Of a stretch of 18,194 nt of DNA, positions 13,739 through 18,194 are shown one piece after another. Under the pieces are notes generated by a model that was given only the letters and a program-made list of their open reading frames with translations, was not told where the DNA came from and made no database searches. Within the stretch, counting starts at the first letter, position 1. The number at the start of each line of letters is the position of its first letter. Source of the stretch: Caccovicinus sp051878975 (GTDB taxonomy: Bacteria; Bacillota; Clostridia; Lachnospirales; Lachnospiraceae); contig JBJELD010000032.1 in assembly GCA_051878975.1 (NCBI GenBank), positions 1 to 18,194 on the forward strand. Reading direction: 5' to 3'. The translations under genes and the position numbers were made by a program.

Positions 13739-14879
13739 AAATTTCTAATTTATTTTCATCCAGGGCATTGACAATACAGATCCAGGTCTTGCCCTGATTC
13801 AAAATAATTTCCTTTCCGTCCGGTCCGTAGTAGTGGGTGACACCGAATTCTCCATCCTTGTCCCAGGTAATCGGAATCCCCTGCCCGTTGGTAAAATAGT
13901 ACCCGTTCTCACCGGAAGTATGTACATTGATATTTAAATATTCGGTGGTAGCATAATGTCCCATCTGGCAATACTGAATGATCAGATTTTTCACCGTGAT
14001 CGGACCCTCGTTTCCGCGGTGCACATCGCCGTACTGATAGCGGTGGTAAAGCCCGTCCGTCTCATCATAGACAAAACTGGGCTTGTTCATGGAATAGCCG
14101 GGAACCACTTTGTCTGCCGCCATGACCTCAGCCGCCTCACCCAGCACATATTCGCCGTCGGCAAACTGATAATGGCCGTGGTAATCGGAGGCATATTCCG
14201 TTCTGTAGCCCAGCTTTTCGATAGCTGCTTTCAGCCGGCTGCCGCTGGTGTAGGCGTTATGGGGCGCACTCTTGTCCGAGGAGCGGTAGAAGGCGGTGTC
14301 TCCGATGCCCTCGATCCCGTTGATGTTGTCTACGTTTTTCAGATATGGCACGGCAAAGGTGCTCTGTCCGAAATGGGAGTAGATCGCATCAAACTCTCTG
14401 GCAAAGTAGGTGTAATACGTCCGGCAGCTTCTGGTGGAGCCGATCCGGTCCAGATCATCGTAGTCCTCCAGAATGGACATATAGCGGTTCATGGTTCCCT
14501 CCACCGGGGCCTCATAGATCACGCCGGCCCGGTTGATTCCGTACTGCGGAAGAGCTCCCTTGTCATTGCTCATCATGGTCGCAACCGGTCTGCGGTTTCC
14601 GATCTCTGCATCCACCCACTCACCGGTCAGATAGCTGCGCACCTTCCCGTCTGCGGGAGTCCGGTCCGACAGATCCAGAACTTGGCCGGCTGCCGGCTCC
14701 GTCTTTGCTTCTGTGGTTTCTTCCGCAGTGGTTTCCTGAACAATGGAGATGACCGTGCTTTCCTCGACCGTCTCCGCCGCCGTCTCTGCCACTGCCGCTT
14801 CTTCATATTTTTTGGAGCAGCCTGCCGCACCGGCCGCCGCCAGGCAGAGCAGAAGCCCCAAAAAGATTCGTTTTTTCAT
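13728..14879 (-). CDS. DUF3048-family (YerB-like) lipoprotein
   Basis: This 383-residue protein has a lipoprotein signal peptide (MKKRIFLGLLLCLAAAGAAGC, lipid-bearing C21), a Glu/Thr/Ala-rich linker (about 25-70), and a two-part DUF3048 region. Signature stretches include YGINRAGVIYEAPVEGTMNRYM, IGSTRSCRTYYTYFAREFDAIYSHFGQS and SAPHNAYTSG in the first part, and TVKNLIIQYCQM through VTHYYGPDGKEIILNQGKTWICI in the C-terminal part. The family is widespread in spore-forming Firmicutes (B. subtilis YerB), and its biochemical role is not established. It should be anchored outside the membrane. Its ATG overlaps the ybeY stop codon (ATGA at 14876-14879), and its own end overlaps the flippase start. 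Confidence 0.9.
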   Translation of the reverse strand: MKKRIFLGLLLCLAAAGAAGCSKKYEEAAVAETAAETVEESTVISIVQETTAEETTEAKTEPAAGQVLDLSDRTPADGKVRSYLTGEWVDAEIGNRRPVATMMSNDKGALPQYGINRAGVIYEAPVEGTMNRYMSILEDYDDLDRIGSTRSCRTYYTYFAREFDAIYSHFGQSTFAVPYLKNVDNINGIEGIGDTAFYRSSDKSAPHNAYTSGSRLKAAIEKLGYRTEYASDYHGHYQFADGEYVLGEAAEVMAADKVVPGYSMNKPSFVYDETDGLYHRYQYGDVHRGNEGPITVKNLIIQYCQMGHYATTEYLNINVHTSGENGYYFTNGQGIPITWDKDGEFGVTHYYGPDGKEIILNQGKTWICIVNALDENKLEIYGE

Positions 14880-15373
14880 CGTCTGTATCCCCCACGTTCC
14901 AGTATCTCTCTCTGTTTCCGCTCCATTTCTCCCCGTTCTCCGTCCTCCATGTGGTCATACCCACACAGATGGAGCATGCTGTGAGCTACCAGAAAGGCCA
15001 GCTCCCTGGTCTGGGAATGCCCGTAGCTTTCTGCCTGCTCCTCAATCTTGTCCACGGAAAGAATAATATCCCCCAGCATCAGCTCGCCCGTTTCCGGATT
15101 AAAGCAGTCCTCGTAATCCTCCTCCACATGAGAAAAATCCGAAGGAGCCTCATACTCCAGCATCGGGAAGGAAAGCACATCGGTAGGCCGGTCCACGTCC
15201 CGGTACTCCCGGTTCAGCTTGTGAATCTCTTCGTTATCCGTCAGAACCACATTTACCTCAGCCTCGTAGGGGCATTGCTCATAATCCAGTGCCTCCAGCA
15301 CCACGTTCCGGATAATTTCCTCGTAGGGCAGCTCCAGCTTTTTCTCTGCCTCATAATCAATGTTGATGGTCAT
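14876..15373 (-). CDS. ybeY: Endoribonuclease YbeY (16S rRNA maturation factor)
   Basis: This 165-residue metal-dependent endoribonuclease acts in 16S rRNA 3'-end maturation and ribosome quality control. The metal-binding signature HSMLHLCGYDH gives H131, H135 and H141. The conserved NREYRDVDRPTDVLSFP segment (54-70) contains the usual basic residue R58, and GDIILS (101-106) is also typical. Length is normal for the family. Both ends overlap neighbours by four bases (ATGA with phoH at 15370-15373 and with the lipoprotein gene at 14876-14879), so translation is coupled along the operon. Confidence 0.96.
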   Translation of the reverse strand: MTINIDYEAEKKLELPYEEIIRNVVLEALDYEQCPYEAEVNVVLTDNEEIHKLNREYRDVDRPTDVLSFPMLEYEAPSDFSHVEEDYEDCFNPETGELMLGDIILSVDKIEEQAESYGHSQTRELAFLVAHSMLHLCGYDHMEDGERGEMERKQREILERGGYRR

Positions 15374-16380
15374 ACCGTACCCTCTCTTTTGTATGTTTTG
15401 TGACGGTTCCGATCTCCTGCCTTCCCCTTCTGCTCATAATCGTCGTAAGCCTGTACAATCTTCTGTACCAGAGGATGACGCACCACGTCACTGCTGGTCA
15501 GATAGCAGAATCCGATGTCGTCGATCTTCCGGAGTACCTTCAGCGCCGTGTCCAGTCCGCTGGCGGCTCCGGACGGAAGATCCTTCTGCGTCTGGTCGCC
15601 GGTTACGATCACCTTGGAGCCAAAACCGATACGGGTCAGAAACATCTTCATCTGCGCCGGCGTTGTGTTCTGCGCTTCATCCAGAATAATGTAGGCATTG
15701 TCCAGGGTACGCCCTCTCATGTAGGCAAGCGGCGCCACCTCGATCAGTCCCTTCTCCGAATTGTGCAGGTAGCTTTCCGCCCCCATGATCTGATACAGCG
15801 CGTCATAAAGCGGCCGCAGATACGGATCGATCTTGCTCTGCAGATCTCCCGGAAGAAAGCCCAGCTTCTCTCCTGCTTCAATCGCCGGACGGGTCAGGAT
15901 GATCCGCCCCACCTCACCGTTTTTGAAGGCCTGGATCGCCATAGCCATGGCAAGGTACGTCTTGCCTGTGCCGGCCGGTCCGATTCCGAATACGATCATC
16001 TTCTTGCGGATCGCATCCACATACTGCTTCTGGCCTATGGTTTTCGGCTTCACCGGCTTTCCGGTAACGGTCCGGCAGATGATGTCCTTGTCAATCTCCA
16101 GAATCTGATGGTCGCTTTCGGTAAACGCCAGGGAAAGGGCATAATCTACATTCTGCTCGGTAATCGTATTTCCGCGCCTGGACAGCTCGATCAGATTGCC
16201 AAATACGCTCCTGGCCCGCTGTACCGTCTGCTCCGGTCCGATGATCTTTAAGGCCCCGTCCCGGTTTACCATCGTCACGTGAAGGGTTTTCTCGATCTTC
16301 TTCAGATAGGCATCAAACTGGCCGCATACATTTCTTTCGTGTTCGATGGGAATATCAATCATGTTCTCCACTACGCTCAT
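15370..16380 (-). CDS. phoH: PhoH family ATPase
   Basis: This 336-residue cytoplasmic protein has an N-terminal KH-like region (about 15-65) and a helicase-like P-loop ATPase core with GPAGTGKT (134-141), the LTRPAIEAGEKLGFLPGDL stretch and Walker B IILDEAQN (231-238), followed by GDQTQKDLP. PhoH is commonly paired with ybeY and is thought to act on RNA, though its exact role is not settled. The start is uncertain: the ATG at 16380 has AAGGAG 16 bases upstream, rather far, and an in-frame ATG at 16362 is an alternative. Either way it overlaps the end of yqfD by several codons. Confidence 0.94.
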   Translation of the reverse strand: MSVVENMIDIPIEHERNVCGQFDAYLKKIEKTLHVTMVNRDGALKIIGPEQTVQRARSVFGNLIELSRRGNTITEQNVDYALSLAFTESDHQILEIDKDIICRTVTGKPVKPKTIGQKQYVDAIRKKMIVFGIGPAGTGKTYLAMAMAIQAFKNGEVGRIILTRPAIEAGEKLGFLPGDLQSKIDPYLRPLYDALYQIMGAESYLHNSEKGLIEVAPLAYMRGRTLDNAYIILDEAQNTTPAQMKMFLTRIGFGSKVIVTGDQTQKDLPSGAASGLDTALKVLRKIDDIGFCYLTSSDVVRHPLVQKIVQAYDDYEQKGKAGDRNRHKTYKREGTV

Positions 16381-17599
16381 ATTGTCTGTTTTCCGTCTCC
16401 TTCAGGTCTGTAATCTGCTGAATCTGCGTGATCGATTCTTTCATCCGGATCGTGCCCGTCATATGGCACACAGATTCATCTTCTAGTATTTTAACATCAT
16501 TTTCAATTATTTGTACCCCTTTTTCACTTAAATTTTTTACAAAGTTCTGATAGATTCCCTCAGAAACCTGGGTTATTTCATCTTTTGTATAAAAAGCATC
16601 GTAAATTTCTACCTGACGGCCCTGAATTTTTCCATAATAAACCGGGAGAAAGAAATTTGAAAACAGCCGAAGCTGCCGTTCCTCACCAAGATAGATCCAG
16701 GTCTCCTCCTCCGCGGAGGGCATGAGAAACACCGCCGTCCAGGGGCCGGCCTTGAAAAAGAATCCGGTCTTTTTTTTCCCGGTTTCCGCTTCCACCTGGT
16801 GCACACGGGAAAAGCTTTCGGAAAAGGGATGCTCCGTGTATGCCTGCACGTCTCCGTCTGCGTGCACATAGCGGACATGGCTGACCTCGCCGCTGTCATT
16901 ATAGATCGGAACCTGACCGCTGATCAGGACCTGACCGGCCTCTACCGGATCGCCGGCCCGGACCTGAGCCTTTCCCTGTCGAACCACGATCTCCGATATG
17001 ATGCCGGAGCGGGCCGCCACCAGATCACAGGGAGATTCGTCTTTTTCCGGAATATGGGACAGAACCTCGTTTTCTCTTACGGAGATCAGAAGACGGGTGC
17101 CGGAAACCCGGGCTGCTGCCCAGGTGATTTCCGGGAAATAATCCCGCAGCGATGCCTCCAGTGCCTCACAGTCCACTCTGTTTTTTGGCATGCCCCAGGT
17201 GATCTCCTGAGTTTTCAGAAAATCCGTCATGGTTTCATAGGTGTACTGCTTATTGCCCTCGATCTGGATATCCCACACGAACCGGGACATTCCATACAGA
17301 AGAAGAAAAAAAAGGATAAACCCCAGCCCATATCCGGCCCGTTTCCGGTTTTTCCGTAAAAAAAAAGGAAGTCCGGTCCGTTTTTTTATCCGAAGGCGGA
17401 CCTGGGCCTTTCGGACCAGCGGACGGACCAGAAGAAAGTCCTTTAACATCATACAGAATTCATACCCGTCATCCCGGTATTTCAGATCCCAGACCGGAAG
17501 CTGCCTGGTGCTGCAGAGATTTAAGAAGCGCTCCGGCGAGTATCCCGTCAGCTTTACCAGAACAAAACCGTTCCACCACCGGGAAATCCACGTCTGCAT
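16355..17599 (-). CDS. yqfD: Sporulation protein YqfD
   Basis: This 414-residue membrane protein is the YqfD family member normally found between yqfC and phoH in spore formers. In B. subtilis the gene is under mother-cell SigE control. It has a cytoplasmic N-terminal part, with GFVLVKLTGYSPERFLNLC near the start, one membrane segment (about 89-110), and a large extracytoplasmic part beginning with a POTRA-like WDIQIEGN region and GMPKNRVDCEALEASLRDYFPEITWAAARVSGTRLLISVRE. The ATG at 17599 is preferred over 17605 because AAGGAGG lies 7 bases before it but only 1 base before the earlier ATG. The ribosome site overlaps the yqfC stop codon. The gene contains unusually long homopolymer runs, such as nine A at 17358-17366 on the plus strand. 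Confidence 0.93.
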   Translation of the reverse strand: MQTWISRWWNGFVLVKLTGYSPERFLNLCSTRQLPVWDLKYRDDGYEFCMMLKDFLLVRPLVRKAQVRLRIKKRTGLPFFLRKNRKRAGYGLGFILFFLLLYGMSRFVWDIQIEGNKQYTYETMTDFLKTQEITWGMPKNRVDCEALEASLRDYFPEITWAAARVSGTRLLISVRENEVLSHIPEKDESPCDLVAARSGIISEIVVRQGKAQVRAGDPVEAGQVLISGQVPIYNDSGEVSHVRYVHADGDVQAYTEHPFSESFSRVHQVEAETGKKKTGFFFKAGPWTAVFLMPSAEEETWIYLGEERQLRLFSNFFLPVYYGKIQGRQVEIYDAFYTKDEITQVSEGIYQNFVKNLSEKGVQIIENDVKILEDESVCHMTGTIRMKESITQIQQITDLKETENRQYERSGEHD

Positions 17600-17611
17600 C
17601 CGCATCCCTCC

Positions 17612-17890
17612 TTACGTCTCCAGCTCAACTGATTCGATGATTCCGTTTACCTTCATCTCATCGCAGGTATAATACTCAATCGCAAGGCGCCGGCCCTGTA
17701 TCTTCAATTTGCAGCATTTTCCCTGGATTTTCAGACAGGTATCGGTATAAAACAGAATCGAACGGTAATTCTCGATGTAGACCGTCTGACGGCCGATCAG
17801 GGAAACGATCAGTTCTCCGAGGAATACATCCTTCGGAAGCTTCATGGCAGCGACGATCTGCTCTTTTTTCTCTTCCATGCCCCGTCTCAA
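17612..17890 (-). CDS. yqfC: Sporulation protein YqfC (YabP/YqfC family)
   Basis: This small protein of 92 residues matches the YabP/YqfC family: LPKDVFLGELIVSLIGRQTVYIENYRSILFYT followed by LKIQGKCCKLKIQGRRLAIEYYTCDEMKVNGII. The IEN and G-I elements near the middle and the final NG-I strand are typical. I place the start at a TTG (17888-17890) because GGAGG lies exactly 6 bases upstream. The next in-frame ATG at 17878 is 18 bases from that site, and an in-frame ATG further upstream at 17938 would run close to the rpsU terminator. Its partner yqfD follows immediately. Confidence 0.88.
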   Translation of the reverse strand: MRRGMEEKKEQIVAAMKLPKDVFLGELIVSLIGRQTVYIENYRSILFYTDTCLKIQGKCCKLKIQGRRLAIEYYTCDEMKVNGIIESVELET

Positions 17891-17896
17891 ATGTTT

Positions 17897-17901
17897 CCTC
17901 C
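17897..17901 (-). promoter_or_regulatory. Ribosome binding site that decides the TTG start of yqfC
   Basis: GGAGG on the minus strand, 6 bases before the TTG at 17890. The gap between the rpsU terminator and this site is only about 40 bases, and I see no convincing SigA -35/-10 pair in it, so a sporulation sigma factor promoter or read-through from rpsU is possible. Confidence 0.6.
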
Positions 17902-17939
17902 GACCGTATTCATTATTACAGCTTATGCACCGGAACACG

Positions 17940-17973
17940 AAAAAATCCCTGATTCCTTACGGAATCAGGGATT
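17940..17973 (-). terminator. Intrinsic terminator of rpsU
   Basis: A perfect 13-bp stem (17944-17956 with 17961-17973) closes a 4-base loop, and the minus transcript then runs into six U residues (17940-17945 on the plus strand is all A, partly inside the stem). It begins 11 bases past the rpsU stop codon. Confidence 0.92.
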
Positions 17974-17983
17974 AACATAAGCA

Positions 17984-18160
17984 TTAGTTGTACTTACGCT
18001 TTCTAGCAGCTTCAGACTTTTTCTTACGTCTTACGCTTGGCTTCTCATAATGTTCTCTTTTACGAATTTCCTGCTGAATGCCAGCCTTTGCACAGTTTCT
18101 TTTGAATCTGCGTAAAGCGCTGTCTAAGCTCTCGTTATCTTTAACAATTACGTTTGACAT
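17984..18160 (-). CDS. rpsU: 30S ribosomal protein S21
   Basis: Translating the minus strand from ATG at 18160 to TAA at 17984 gives 58 residues. The protein is highly basic, with SALRRFKRNCAKAGIQQEIR, REHYEKPSVRRKKK and a C-terminal EAARKRKYN. Sequence and length are those of bacterial S21, which binds the 30S platform near the anti-Shine-Dalgarno region. GGGAGG lies 13 bases before the ATG, and an AGGTG closer to the start may also help. The gene is followed by a strong terminator; its promoter must lie beyond the right edge. Confidence 0.97.
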   Translation of the reverse strand: MSNVIVKDNESLDSALRRFKRNCAKAGIQQEIRKREHYEKPSVRRKKKSEAARKRKYN

Positions 18161-18194
18161 AGCTCACACCTAACCTCCCTCCAGTTGTGTAATT

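Noticed and set aside
12794..15000. Long plus-strand frames opposite the flippase and DUF3048 genes (for example 12794-13771 and 13956-14984).
   Set aside because: Both lie entirely antisense to well-supported genes and cross gene boundaries without any sensible start or ribosome site.
17902..17939. A SigE-like promoter (CATAA and AATACGGT) before yqfC.
   Set aside because: The spacing between the two boxes is too short and the -10 would overlap the ribosome binding site, although a sporulation promoter is expected somewhere here.
1..18194. CRISPR arrays, tRNA or rRNA genes, riboswitches and complete insertion sequences.
   Set aside because: I found no regularly spaced repeats, cloverleaf sequence, conserved riboswitch core, transposase or paired terminal repeats.

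Overview
The window looks like a chromosomal segment of an endospore-forming member of the Clostridia, most likely Lachnospiraceae. The reasons are the rpsU, yqfC, yqfD, phoH, ybeY order, several sporulation-type genes (YqfC, YqfD, a SpoVB-like flippase, a BofC-like protein), strong AAGGAGG ribosome binding sites and moderate GC content. The genus is inference. Every gene I can support lies on the minus strand, so transcription runs from high to low coordinates. I see no tRNA, rRNA, CRISPR array or complete insertion sequence.

Right part (18160 to about 11500): rpsU ends in a perfect 13-bp hairpin terminator. A tightly packed run follows: yqfC (apparent TTG start), yqfD, phoH, ybeY, a DUF3048 lipoprotein, a SpoVB/MurJ-type flippase and a small BofC-like membrane protein. 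Several junctions overlap (ATGA at phoH/ybeY and ybeY/DUF3048). This is a conserved ribosome-maturation and sporulation neighbourhood, but the usual dgkA, cdd and era genes after ybeY are replaced by envelope genes.

Middle part (11491 to 7200): a candidate promoter precedes two different flavoproteins joined by an ATGA overlap (an HI0933/BaiN-like protein, then a COG2509-type FAD dehydrogenase), followed by peptidase T.

Left part (7150 to 1): an exopolysaccharide or capsule assembly locus. A small stand-alone winged-helix regulator of SARP/OmpR type (6611-7096) has its own terminator. A well-formed promoter (6374-6403) then drives a paralogous regulator, a CpsB/YwqE-type PHP tyrosine phosphatase, a Wzz/CpsC-type membrane adaptor, a CpsD/YwqD-type tyrosine kinase with an unusual C-terminal tyrosine ladder, an LCP-family ligase, an unrecognised secreted Ser/Thr-rich protein and the initiating polyprenyl-phosphate sugar transferase. 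The inferred logic is that the sugar transferase starts the repeat unit on undecaprenyl phosphate, the kinase/adaptor/phosphatase trio controls polymer length, and the LCP protein links polymer to the wall. The two paralogous regulators probably control expression. No glycosyltransferases, polymerase or flippase for this polymer are in view; they probably lie beyond the left edge.

The most unusual parts are the paired receiver-less regulators, the unknown secreted protein with tandem RNA hairpins before it, and the modified C-terminal tails of the kinase and its adaptor. No gap exceeds 300 bases; the largest non-coding stretch (6338-6610) holds a terminator, a promoter and candidate operators.
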